This document shows positions 49,787 through 62,197 of a stretch of 64,000 nucleotides of DNA, piece after piece (position 1 is the first letter of the stretch; each line of letters starts with the position of its first letter). The translations under genes were made by a program, and so were the position numbers. The notes under the pieces were generated by a model. That model searched no databases. It worked only from the letters and a program-made list of their open reading frames with translations, and was not told the origin of the DNA. Origin of the DNA: Tubiluchus corallicola (Eukaryota > Priapulida > Priapulimorpha > Priapulimorphida > Tubiluchidae). The stretch lies in assembly GCA_030141605.1 (NCBI GenBank), contig JAQGDQ010000151.1, positions 310,001 through 374,000 on the forward strand. Reading direction: 5' to 3'.

Positions 49787-50045
49787 TCATGTGCATTGTC
49801 TATTTGCATTTCGAGCACTTCTGATGCTAATCATAAAACTATGCTTAATCCATCTTAGGCGATGCCATTTGATTTTTCTAGTCCAATGCTCTTCTTTTAT
49901 TTTTTCATACAGATCTTTATTTGAGATTTTGTTTAGCTGTCTGATACCTAAAATATGTTTCTGTAATTTCAACGCTGGCGGGAATTGAATTGAGCTATCG
50001 CAATAGAGGCTATCTTCCATCAGGCTGTAAAGTTTTAAGGCAGAA
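49787..50045 (-). mobile_element. LINE C-terminal fragment B
   Basis: A 77-codon minus-strand ORF includes LQKHILGIRQLNKISNKDLY and TRKIKWHRLRWIKHS. This corresponds to the same C-terminal block as fragment A (hydrophobic LRIL.I....RISN.DLY, then I..RRLRW.GH). Both fragments are on the minus strand and cover overlapping parts of the polymerase, so they are two copies, not one element split in two. Confidence 0.55.
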
Positions 50046-52624
50046 CGACCAAGACCAGGAAAGACAGCCAGTTAGCCTTATGTATGGTCCGACGCCGTTA
50101 CATCATATTAACAAGTTAAAGATGACCATTGAATGTTCGAGCTCTAACTTTCGAGTTCGATTCGAAAAAGTTTGTTTAATCAAATTCAATTCCAGGTCAA
50201 ATTATTCATCACTTTGATCCACTAAACCACTAGTGCACTACATACTTTCTTTATTACTAAGATGTTTGAAACAGCATAAAATGAGTGCAATATATACGTG
50301 TGCTCAATTTTTAAACAAAATATTGGTCTTTCTCCTGCAGAACAAGATCAATAAATATGAACGATTTATGTGAACGTGATTATTAATTTTTTTATTAATT
50401 TTATCTTTCAAAAATTTATTTGAAAATCTTTAAATTTTGAATTTGATTCGGATTCATAATCTTGAAATTTGGTTTGATACTAGTTTAAAAATGAAAAAAT
50501 TGACTAGATTCAAAATTTTCTTTCCAATAGAGAAAGGTCGGGTATGTTATAACACCCATTAGCTGCAGTTCACATGGCTATAAAAGGACATAATTTAGAC
50601 AGATTGTAAAGTTCGTATTTGGATAAGGCAGGTTTTGGAAAGGTCAAGATGCTGAGATTGAACAGCTTGCAGAAGTCAACTATGACTCGGTGTATTTATT
50701 ATAAAAAGCTTCAAGGTTAATATGTCTTTAATTCATAATGTACATTAATTTTGCGAGAGCGAATTTGTGGAAAGACGTTGGACCCATAATAATTTAAGTA
50801 TGGAAAATGGCAACTATAATGCGTTACATGTATACCGCAAGTGATGCAGTACATATTTGGATCTTATATTTGGATTCATTAAAAATTACTTTATTAAGTT
50901 TATTGAGAAAATATACTTACATACTTTACTTTATCGTCTAGAACAGATTAACAGTAAACTAAAAATTAAGTAAAAAATTAAGCTATACAGGTCTACAGAA
51001 CAATCTAAAGTTTAGATATAATGCATCTAAAAATCTAGTGTATCATGCATACATAATTTATACAGGAAAATTATTTATTATAACACTAGCACTGTTATGT
51101 GTATACAGTAATTATCCCACGTAAGGTATCTTTAACAGGTGTGCTGCACAAAAATCTTGTGATGTCTGACCTGCCTAACTTTGTGCTGACTGAAATGTTC
51201 TATGATTTCAGGTGAAATATAAGCAATAAATAAAATGTTATCAGTAATACATGTCTCACAGAATATTGACACGTTGAACTAAAATTACTACTTTAGACAA
51301 TTTTATTTATTAATCAATTAACGTACAAATTGATTTTCAAAGAAAGCATGCCAAATCAGTCTTGTAAGATTTTTATCGACAGCTATGTAAAGGAAACAGC
51401 AACAATAAAAGTTTCGATTTATAGGGAGCCATATTGAGTAATTATTGCTTATTGGGACTTATAGAAGTGTCCTGCTTTGGCTAGTGGCATACTCCGTGCC
51501 CTACACAGGGTATGTCGATGTGGTCACAGAAAACACACACATCAGTAAAGTGGCGTTTATGTAGCATCTGGATGCTCGTGCACTTTGGGAGAGCGAAATA
51601 GATAACACCTGTTTGTGTTGTTCTCAGTGTACCCGTTTATGCAGGCTGCATATGCATTATTCTTTTTCTGGAGGGATTCTTATATTTTGATTTTTTCGGC
51701 AAGTTGAAAGCTAGTAGCTACTTACCAGCTAGTACAAGTCTCACTGATCGCATAAAATTATCCTAGAATCACAGCCAATTATACCATTCTGCAGCATAAA
51801 CAATTAATGTGAAACAAAGTATTTGTTGTAGTTAACACTGTCTGCCTTTTTCACACAAGAATTTAGTTACTGCTGCAAAGTTTGCAATGACTGTGTCAAA
51901 AGGATTATTGCAACAACAACAACAATAGTGCAACAGCAACATGATAGCAATAGGAAAAACAGCAACATACAGCTATAGCTACTACAATGACAACAGCCAA
52001 ATAGAGCAACAGCTTGCAACTTTATACACAGCAACAAAGAGTGATGTGTGCTGTATCATATGATAGATATGTATCAATCATTCAAGGACATTTTTCCCTC
52101 GAGACAGTGGGCACTCTCCAGTCTCGCAATGAAGTATTTCTTTAAATTAGAACTGTTCCATTGAGATCCTTTTATATGAAATCCAACAATGTGATCAATC
52201 TACCTTTGGCTTCTTTGATGGTATAATTGATTAATGAAAAACTTAAATAACTGGACTGTCTTCAGTTGTGATCTGAGCGTGACACACCCAGTCTAGTTTT
52301 CTGCATTTTAGTTTCCGACTACATTTTGCTATAAATCATATTGCTGTAGAAATGTTTCTTTATTATTACCACAATTGCTACAATAAACGTCATTAATTTT
52401 TAACAATATTAAAAGGTGAAAACTACAAAAACTATTTTTGTTACAACATAATTATTAATATTGATTATTGTTTTTATCAAATTAGGTCTTTAACGAAAAT
52501 TGGGAAATGAAAATAATTATCTTTCTCATACAGTTAATAGAATTAGTTTCTCCGGTCGCCAACATAAAAACAGGTCGCGAGCAAAGACTAAAATCATTGT
52601 GAAGAATTTTATAAAAAAGGAAAG
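50046..52624. other. Intergenic DNA upstream of ASXL
   Basis: AT-rich, with no supported gene. A CAA/CAG-rich low-complexity stretch lies at about 51909-52030. The ASXL promoter is expected in the right part; no TATA box in a convincing position was seen. Confidence 0.5.
51909..52030. repeat. CAA/CAG-rich degenerate trinucleotide tract
   Basis: GCAACAACAACAACAATAG is followed by scattered CAACAG and GCAACA units. It is an old degenerate microsatellite in the ASXL upstream region. Confidence 0.65.
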
Positions 52625-52714
52625 ATGGCGAATGTAGCTGAAAAGTTTTTCGAAAACAAAAACCATTTCCTTGTTATAATGCGTTTAAAACGGTCATGGG
52701 TCTTGAATTATTAA
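52625..52714 (+). promoter_or_regulatory. Upstream ORF in the ASXL leader
   Basis: A 29-codon ORF (MANVAEKFFENKNHFLVIMR...) begins with AAGATGG, a strong start context, and ends with TAA one base before the A of the ASXL ATG at 52716. It is in a different frame from ASXL. If the transcript starts upstream, ribosomes would meet this ORF first and would have to reinitiate or leak past it. The 5' end of the transcript is not known from the sequence. Confidence 0.5.
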
Positions 52715-52715
52715 A

Positions 52716-55700
52716 ATGCAAGCCGAAGACAAGCACAATAAGGAGAGCATGAAGAAAAGTACTGATTTGACGTGGGTGGAGGCAGCTAAGATGGTGAGCT
52801 AATTTTGGCCCCCATAGCTTGTGTTCTAACTTGCCAGTTCGTTCTTACAGAGTGTAAAATACGCCCTCAGTTTCGTGCCAAAATTTGCCTAGTCTGGCTT
52901 TAAGGCAGTTAACAGTGGTTGCAACAACCACATTATTTGGCAATTCCAGAAATTCAAATTCCGTCAGTGCTGTGCTGTTTTTGGTGATGTAGACTGTGTT
53001 CACATCCTTTCCTTTTCCCTGGTTTCTTAAATTATAAAATGCTATTATAATTGTGATTGTAATTTATTGTCCACTTCAGGATCGCATTGTAACTATATAT
53101 CAAATCAATTACTTGTATTACATTTCAAATCAATGTAATCACAATAATTATAACACTTAAAACTAAAAGAACTATATTAATATAGTTACTAACTACATGA
53201 TAATTTATCAACAGGAAAAATATGCTGCATGGTGGTCAAGAAGCAAAGCTTGTAAGACCACCATGGAAAGTGGAGAAAAACTTCTTAACAAGCGAAAAAA
53301 TAGGAAAACAGAGAATAGTTAAAATAACATAATAGACAAAGGTAGAGAAAAAGAGAAGAGAAATGAAATAGAAAGGAGTTCAGCAGTGACGCGATGCAAA
53401 CGTATGAAAATATAAACTGTAATGTAACCAGTCGCGGGATGTACAGTAACTGGCTCGACATACGTGAAGAATTAGCAATTGTTTTGTGAATTACTGACTT
53501 GGTCAGCTCTTTGATTTCAAGTATTGCTATTTCTAGCTCTTCAAGTTTTAACCAATATATGCGAGGGAAAATATCACATTTATGTGGAACTGAGTTGCTA
53601 TTCCTTAGCATAACAATAAGACAAAGTTAAGCAAATTTAATTTTATAAATTGTTGTACATCATTTGGTTTACAACATTTAAATTATTAATATTTTTTTCC
53701 AGTTACATTTCCATAATATAACTTTGTATGAAAAGTTTTTTGGGACACACTTAACTTTGGAGTTGTTAGAGCAATAGTAACCTCCAGACAAGTAGCTATT
53801 TAGGTTGAGTGAATTAAGTCCTTTGGCCAAAAATTATGTAAATAATGTATAATGAAATGGCTTTTAAATCTGCATTGTTGTTTTACTAGCTCAATTGAAT
53901 AAATTAGGTTCTTGCCACATATTTTCGCATTATAAAATTTGTATGCAAACATTTTAGGTCCTTAAAGCAAATCCTGCAACTCCCATGAGTCACAAAGAAA
54001 TCCTGAAGGTGATAGAAGCTGAAAATTTGAAGCAGATGCGGTAAGTTTAGGGTTGTCACAAATCTGGATCTACCCTGAATCTCATTTTCGAACCTGGTTC
54101 AAATCTGAATCTCAGTTTAAAAGATTTTCGACTCTACATCGAATTTGAATCTCAATTTAAAATAATTTTTGAATTGATAAAGAGCAAAACATTTTTAAGA
54201 GGAAAGCTGGTGAATAAGTAATTTAAAACGTATGGAGGATGTCCATGTCTTGTGTGCCACTGAGTTTATTGTAAATCTTAAATCCAGAAGATGCTTTTAT
54301 TGTCTTATAAATGTTGTGCAAGTGACCGGAATCACCCACGGTCATCATCCAAATTTTTGCCAAAGAGCTAACGATTCTGAACATTGTGAGATGTCATGAA
54401 CAAAATTACACACCGGTGTTTGGATATGAGAGTGTAGGTAACCATTTTATTTAATTTAGTGTTTTGTTTTATTAATAGTGGTACGGCACCATTGCCGTGT
54501 CTCAATGCACTGCTTAATGCCATGTCACATGGCCCGGACAGCATTTTCTACAAGGTGGCTGGAAGGATGGGCGTCTATGGATTAAAGGTAAAATAAACTT
54601 TAGTATAGCACTTTGTTTGAATCTGCCTAGTTAACCCATTTCCATTTGCTTTAACACAGTTAGAATTACTTTGTTCATGTTCTCACTACTGATAGTGCTT
54701 AGGGTATCATCAGTTGTTTACATTTTAGTGCATCTCAATTGTATAATATGAAGTGTATTGTTGACGGAAAGTGTTTCTCATTCATTGCAAAACACAGGCT
54801 TTTTAGACAGTTTCTTTTTTTGGGAATTTCTTTACAATTATTGAGAATCAAGTCTGTTTGTAGGATGACCTGCCAGAGGGAGTTGTGCTTTTAGAAATGG
54901 AGGAAGAGCAAACCACTGAATTGAACCTTGACGAGACTGGAGAACCGTTAGATGGGCAACCCCTTAAAGAATGTTCTTCGACAGAATTTCAAAAACAAAA
55001 GGGTACATAATTTGAGTTTTATAACTTGGCATAAATTCATAAAGTAAATAATTCATAATTACTATTCATCTTCACCATCATATACCCATCACGTCTGTTG
55101 TACACATTAGGCTGGCTGAATTCTAAAATAAAAGGTATCTACCCTTCAGACAGGTAAACACAACAGTTGATCCAGCAAAAAAAGCTAGACACTGCTATGC
55201 CAGTGGCCTGTCAGCACCATTTCGGATCAGTGATTTTAATTACAAAAATGTCACAAACACTATTTTGGCTGTTATGTCATTTTGCGTAATGTACATGATA
55301 AAAATTGGCGCGTTTTTGTGCCTATATAGTAAACTACTGTAGCGAAGTTGTGAAAATACTGCTGCTATATGTTAGAAAAACAGTAGTTTTTGAAAACTAC
55401 GTATAAAAATGTGTTGGTGAATTGTTATAAGTTATGATTTCACAATCTGGCAGTGATTTTGTTTTATTTTATGCAGTGTATTATGCGCAACTGCCTCCTG
55501 GTGTAAAGACCATACCTCCTCCACCTGTGCCAAAGCCACCACTAGGAGTAGCTGTCCAGGAGAACCTGGAGAACCAACCAACTAGATCTGTCCAAGATGC
55601 TACGGCTGGTGTGTTTTTATCAAAATGGAAATCATTTGTATTTCTGTTCCGCATGTGTTATTAGTGTAATAATAGTCATTCATAAAATACATTTAACACA

Positions 55701-58700
55701 AATATTTATTATGGAATATTTATTTAACTAGTTTGATTTACCATTTATTCGTTATTCACTAAAAAGTTTTGCATCGTAATTTTATAGAGAGTACTCCAAA
55801 TCAAACACAAGGCCATCCTGTCAGTCAAGTGCAGCCGCTAAGACGATCTCTTCGAGCTAGGAAGATGCGTAGAGGGTTTCCTCGAATTATAGTAAAGACG
55901 CTACCTCCAAGGCCTTCTAGAAGTTCACCAACAAGTAGGAATTTTCCATCTTTATGCTGTGATTTATATATTTCATTTAAATTTTTGAATGGTTTAATGC
56001 ACGGGACATCCATTTATTGCTTAATTTGTACATTTTTATAGCAGTCTTTCACACGTCTACTACAACAACCAGCATTTCGGAGATGACGTGCATGACGTCT
56101 ATGATGCAGTCAACCCCAGTGACCATCTCATCAGTCGCTGTTCAGCCTGTCCCAAAGTCTGTTATCTTGCCGCCACCTAGAAACATTGTGACGGCACTTC
56201 GCAGCAGTGCAGTGGCTAATACGCGATCACGTACCAGTCTTAAGGATTCAGTTGTGAAAAATGGTGTACTTCAACCAAACGAAAGGGAGAAGGTAAACAA
56301 TGACAAGGGAGCTGCATTAAAGAAAACTGAGGAAAAGGAAGGCCAGAAAGATGACAAATTAACTTACATGTCTGCAAAGGTAAATAAAATTAAAATTGTT
56401 GTTTGTTAAATTACATTTTCTGATTTTGTCATTTTTGATAGTTTTTTTATGTGAGCTTATTTGTACTTTTGAAATCTGTATTTGTATTTTATGATGTTGA
56501 AACTTGTATTACTTTTGTATTGAGCATTCTAATAGTATGAGCATGGAAAGTAGTGATTTTTATAGTAGTTTTACTTCACTTTGAAGAGTTGCATTAAAGC
56601 AATCGTTATGTGTCTTACCTATCTAGTATGAATGACAGAAAAATCATTTATACTTTTGATGCTCACTAACATTTAAATTTCTTTTGTAGAAAAAATACAG
56701 GAGGTATAAGAAACAAACCAATAAAACTGCTGAGCAGAGTGATGTTTATACTCCACAAGAGACCGTCGACCTTTCAACACCTGATTCTGTACTCATACAT
56801 ACAACGCTCAGGGTAATCACATGATTTTTCCAAATCCTAAAATGATCTAGGCTTTACCAATGTATTTGCTTTAGCAAAGAAGCTTAAATGAATTTTGAAA
56901 ATTTTGATAGTCTGAGGAAAATGTTTACTGAGTTTGTGGTGGCGAAAAAAGGTCAGAACACGATGCATGCCTGTCTCGTATTTAACTGTGATTTAAAAGA
57001 GGTTGTAAATATTGATGAATCATTTCACAATTGTCTTTAATTCTGCTTTTCTATGTTCAATGGAATTGCAATTATAAATTAAGAAGATTTTTTTTTGCAT
57101 TTTAGAATTTGATCAATAAACACACGTTGATGCAACTACCTCCTTCTTGTCAACTGAAACTCATCAAGAAACTTCCGGAAGTTGACCAACTAGAATGCGG
57201 GGGAATTCCAAAGTAATTCTGCTAAGTTTTAGTTTACTGGTACCACAGAAATGTGAAACAGTACTGACAAAGTTTCGATAAAGCAAACTCAAAATCTTTT
57301 TTAGTCTAGAAGTTAGTGTTTTCATGTGTCACTTTAATTAAAGGAAAAGACAAGTCGCCTCAGCATGCTGGATTTATGTTATTGTTATCACTAAACTTGC
57401 AAAGAACTGTCTGTAAAAATAGATTTAAAATATACTGTCTCTGAATAGAAATGTTCAGACATGGTAGTTGCCGCCATTACTTGAAAATCGTGCTGTAACT
57501 GGGAAATTTCATGACTTTTCGTAAGCTTGCACTGCTTAAACTAATTCAAACTTCTACAGCTTCCAATGTTCATGCAAAATATTACAAAATTAGCTATCTA
57601 TTTTTTAAATTTATTATGCTTTTGGCATGGACATTGGCATCGAAAATTAAAATGGCGCTACTTTTCTTCAGGACGAATGTTGTCATTAGAAGAAAAATAG
57701 GCATTGAAAATGGGAGTGTCAGAGCATGAAGTGATCGTGACTTTAAAGTGATTTTACTAATCACACGAGGCGCTTATTGCAGTCAGTTTTTTACTAAATT
57801 CTTCTAACAGTTTTTGCAAACTTCCCAGAGGGCTTCACCTTTCTTTTTATGTTTGGTTTTCACAACATCTTTGTTTTTGCACAGAAATATTTCTGGTTCA
57901 GTACTGAACAATGAGTTCTTCGCTAGTGCCCTACATGAGTGGCAGGAGAAACTGGCTACCGGAGAGTTTTTACCTGATAGCAAACAGCGAGTGAAGCTGG
58001 AACGCGAAAAGGATCTGGGGAAGTTAGATCCGTGGAAACTCAAACATTTTGAACCTGTCTGGGGCCAAACGTAAGTTTATTCCTTGACTGTTAACTTACT
58101 GCTGCATTAAAGCTTATGGTGAGTGTTTTTGCAATTTAGTTTTAACTCCTGGAACTTTTCATGACTTTATTAATTCTTGTGCTAAATTTAAAATGCTGAA
58201 TGTTATGTATTAGGTTGCATACTTGAACATTTGAAATGTTCGATAAGCCCAAGGAAATTTTTTTTTAGTAACCACATCTTTTTTGGTCCTAGGCATTTGG
58301 CTTGGCTTTTTCGTCAAAGATGGGTGACATTTTTTTTTTATGGCATTGTGCCTGAAGTCATTTAATGTCAACTTTATTTATAGGTCTAAGCGGCTCAGTT
58401 TTATCGTATTGGAATCTTTTTCAACAGTTTTTGTTTAAACATGTATTTTTGGCAGAGATAAAATTCCCAATTTTGTATTTTTATGTTGAACGTATTTTTA
58501 AAGTGTATTGACCTAACCTATAATTGAATTACCTAACTAACTGACTGTTAGGGACATCGTGTTTAAATAGTGAGTAGTGGACAGTTGATAAAGCTTTAAT
58601 CCTTTAATTTTTTATTTAAAGTTGTGCTTCTCGGCGATATGATCCTGCCGAATTTTCCTCCATTAACAAGCTGTCAAAACGTTCTGCAGCAAAACTTAAT

Positions 58701-61700
58701 CGCTCTGAGAGAAAGATACCTGCTGCTGTGAAGAAATCTTCCCGCATTGCCGCATCTCTGGCTAAACGAAGAGCAGCTCGTTTAGGTAATCAGTATATTT
58801 GTTCATTAAGATACCATGCAAAATTTACAGTTCTAAATTGATATTAAATCAAATATAAAATTGAAGAAAAATCATTGTCATGTTTTATAGTTCTGTAGTT
58901 AACAGGTAGTAAATTTTTTTTTTAACAAATTGGATAGATTAACTCTACATAATAAATTACGGGATACTGACAATTTATCTTTGGAAATATTTAACTAGAC
59001 AAATCTGGGAATCCTATTTTCTTAACTACTCTCAGAGTCCCAATATGTGATTCATTTCTTCTATAGCAAGTGGTGTCGCTAAGCAAGAAGCAGAAGGAAT
59101 TGACAAAAAAGATGATGTTAAGTCAAATGTTGTCTGCAAAATTTCTACACAAGCAGAGGAAGAAGAAGAAAAGAGGTCTATTGGTAGTAGTGAAGCACCT
59201 ATGAAAGCTTCTAAGGTCGAATCGACTGTGGATGGTGAACCCGTTCCTGTAAAGTTGCCAGTGTGGCAACAGTCAAGTACACAGTCTCCTTTATCAGAAG
59301 CAAAGGACGTTGCCAATGATGCCGAAAGAAATGTGCCAAGTTCTCCTCCACGAATTGACAGTGATGTGACAAAAATGGAGCAAGTGGAGGCTGAACTGGA
59401 GAGTGGAGGAGCTGCGAAGCGTGTCCTGCCAGTAAGTGTGAGCGCTTTTAGCTTCACATCCTTGCTTCAAGTTTTTCTTTTCTTTATTTTTGAAAGCTGA
59501 AAGCATCCTACTGCACAGTGAAGTTATGTATTACTCACTTGTACTTTTTGTACTATCAAAGTTTACTCGGGTAGTAAACAGAATTGTCCCATTTATGTTT
59601 TAGTTGCAACAAATGTTTACCATCATCTTTTCATTTAGATACCAAAATTTGCTCTCCTGTTCCCTCACAGATAAATTAGTTTTTTGGCTACTTATGTTTT
59701 ACCTTGGTAATTATGTTCAGGCATTGGAAATAGCTCAAAAGACTGTTATTTGCTACTGTAAGTTTGTTGTAGTTTTGCTGACCCTTTGTCAACATTAGCT
59801 AATTCGCCACAGTTGACCAGTTAGCAAAGTTAACATTGCTACTTAATTTTTGTCCAGTAGTGACTGCACGTAGTTTACTAATTTGTTGAATTTCTTGTTA
59901 ATAATTAGTGTAGTGTACAGGAAATGATTGTTTCTTGCCTTTTTTGCATGTTTTCTAGATATTTCCACTGCTTACTGTAGCACATTATACTTACAAATTG
60001 CAATATAATTTCACATTATAACATTGTAAAGTGGTTAGCATCTTTTCATAGCTTTATAAATGATATTCCACTAAAAATTTTCCCCTGCCAAAAATTGATA
60101 ACATGAGTTTTAAACATAACAGTGTACGCTAAACCTACTCAAGCATCGACTATGCATGCTTGTAAAATTTGCTGTTTCTGGGCCTAAACTGCTTTATTAG
60201 TTTTTTGGAGCTTTACAGTCTTCTGTCTTAGTTTTAATCTAGTTGATTTAAAAGGGCTATTAGTCCCTTTCTCAAAGCGTCATTTGTCTTGAGTGGAAAG
60301 ACTAACATAAAAAAATTAAACTGTGCCAGAATTTTCTTTCATGCTGTGCTCCTTAGTGCAACATATGTAACATTTTTTCAGACTGAGGTACCTAAAGACG
60401 AAGCTAGTGCCAAACGATTAAAATCCATATCAGAAGTTCCAGTAAGCAGTAATCCTACAGTGACAATAGTGAGACCTGCATCACCTTTTGCGCATCCCAC
60501 AACCACGATTGCTAACAAGGCAGCCATGTTTACACAGCAGCTAAAAACCTACTCTGCTTTGCGTGCACAAGCGGAAAAATACGTGCCATTCAGCATGGCA
60601 TCAGGTAGAGCTTTTCCAAGCATTATACGACCACCGCGGACAGGGCAAACACGAACACTGGCACAGATAAAAGCAAGGACAAAGGCAAAATTGGCAGCAA
60701 CTAGTCAATCTCTGCCTCAGGTAACTGTTAAATTGTTTGATTCGCACTTGTACTTTAATTCTTATGAACAGTGAAAAAGTTTTAGTGGAAAATATTTCAT
60801 TCAATGTAACATAAAGCTGATGTAATAGAACCAAATGCACAATCAGACTGTGGCTCAATGATTTTGTTGTTAGGTTGACTGTCTACATGTTGTTCATAGT
60901 TATGGTGCTGTACACACTAAAAGCTTGTTCTGTGTCTTTTCAGGCTAGACTGCAGCAAAATATTGCTAACAGGGTACAACATCTAAGTCAGCCAAAGCCT
61001 TTAAACTCCGATTCTCCTGCACTAAGAGTACAGCATCATTTCCCAACACCTGTTCAAATAGTACAGCAATCACAGCTTAGCTCAACTGACCAATCATCTG
61101 TTATGGGTACAGGAAAAACCCCCGATCCATTTCTTGCACAGATTGTTGAACAGAAATCTGGTGGCGTGAACCTTCAGCGGTCTTACCAGATTTGTGAGGC
61201 GGTGCTGAAATCAAGCAAAGCAAAAGATTCGGAGAGTCTTCTCAGTAAGAATAAGAAGCCAGATAGTGGGTCACCTCCAAAAATAACCCCTTCTATTTTG
61301 ATCAATGGCAACATATCCTTGGATAATGCCTCAGTTTCTAACGAGGTGGTGTCTGGCTTGGCCGGAAATGTCACACTTGCCAATAGTTTAACGACAGCAT
61401 CAGTAACTTCTGTTATTTCAGGCTCGATGCCACCACCTAGTGGAAGCAACAATAACTTAATTAACACACTTCCACGAGCCGTTGCCTCTACAACAGTCTC
61501 ACCTTCAGATAATGGGAATTTACAAGGTATTATTGCAAGCAGTGGTAGTAAGATACTGAAAGCTTATCCCTCATCTGTGAGACAAAATGCAGGACTCCCT
61601 GGTAAAACTTATTATTATGTGGTGTCTTCTGGTGATGGAAACAAAGACATTCAACGTGCGTCAAGTGCGCCACCTGTGTCAGCTGAGTCACATGATCAGT

Positions 61701-62197
61701 CGGCCCTGCGTTGTGCGAGCGCTGACGATATAAAACCTTCATGTTCTGTGCATGCTATTGGTCATTCAGTGCCTAGTGCTTCAGTCAGTGGTCAATCGGC
61801 CAACACAGTTTTGCAGAACACTTCCATGAGTAATGGTGATATTCAGGTGGTCAGTTTGATTCCTGGCAAACCTGTTCCTAATGGTATGCTAGTGGGAAAT
61901 GCGATTAAACCTTTTTCTGCACAGACTATAGTAGATGGTCAGCGGCCTGTGGTGTTCACACAAGAGCAGCAAGTCCTTGTGCAAAACCAACCAAATGGTG
62001 CGGTTATGGTTGTGGCAACGCCTGGTCGACCAGCTCAACTACCTCAGACTGTGGTAGTCAATGAACAGCAGAATACTGATCAGTCTAATTGTGTGTGTAA
62101 CTTAAAACCTATGCACATATGTAAAAATTGCGGTGCCTTTTGTCATGATGATTGTATTGGACCCTCAAAACTTTGTGTGACTTGTTTAATACGGTAG
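52716..62197 (+). CDS. ASXL: ASXL (Additional sex combs-like) chromatin protein
   Basis: Exons: 52716-52793, 53958-54040, 54479-54587, 54864-55002, 55477-55608, 55788-55934, 56042-56379, 56690-56812, 57106-57212, 57885-58070, 58622-58785, 59067-59431, 60382-60720, 60944-62197. They sum to 3564 nt, 1187 aa, all GT-AG and in phase. Residues 1-90 form the HARE-HTH domain ([51 protein letters not shown]). Residues about 357-481 are the ASXH/DEUBAD domain ([48 protein letters not shown]). [10 protein letters not shown] is a conserved ASXL motif, and the last 37 residues are the atypical PHD ([29 protein letters not shown]). Known role: ASX/ASXL binds the deubiquitinase BAP1/Calypso through DEUBAD and stimulates removal of ubiquitin from histone H2A in the nucleus. 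Start: first in-frame Met after a TGA at 52704-52706. Between domains the protein is Ser/Pro-rich and probably disordered. Confidence 0.95.
52845..53040 (-). mobile_element. LINE C-terminal relic in ASXL intron 1
   Basis: Minus-strand translation reads [20 protein letters not shown], then [18 protein letters not shown] and [13 protein letters not shown], ending in TAA at 52845-52847. The pattern LP..VV.A..VN..K.RL.KFW is characteristic of the C-terminus of CR1/Rex-type non-LTR polymerases. The relic begins only 52 bp after the ASXL exon-1 donor. Nothing upstream of this tail is preserved. Confidence 0.6.
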
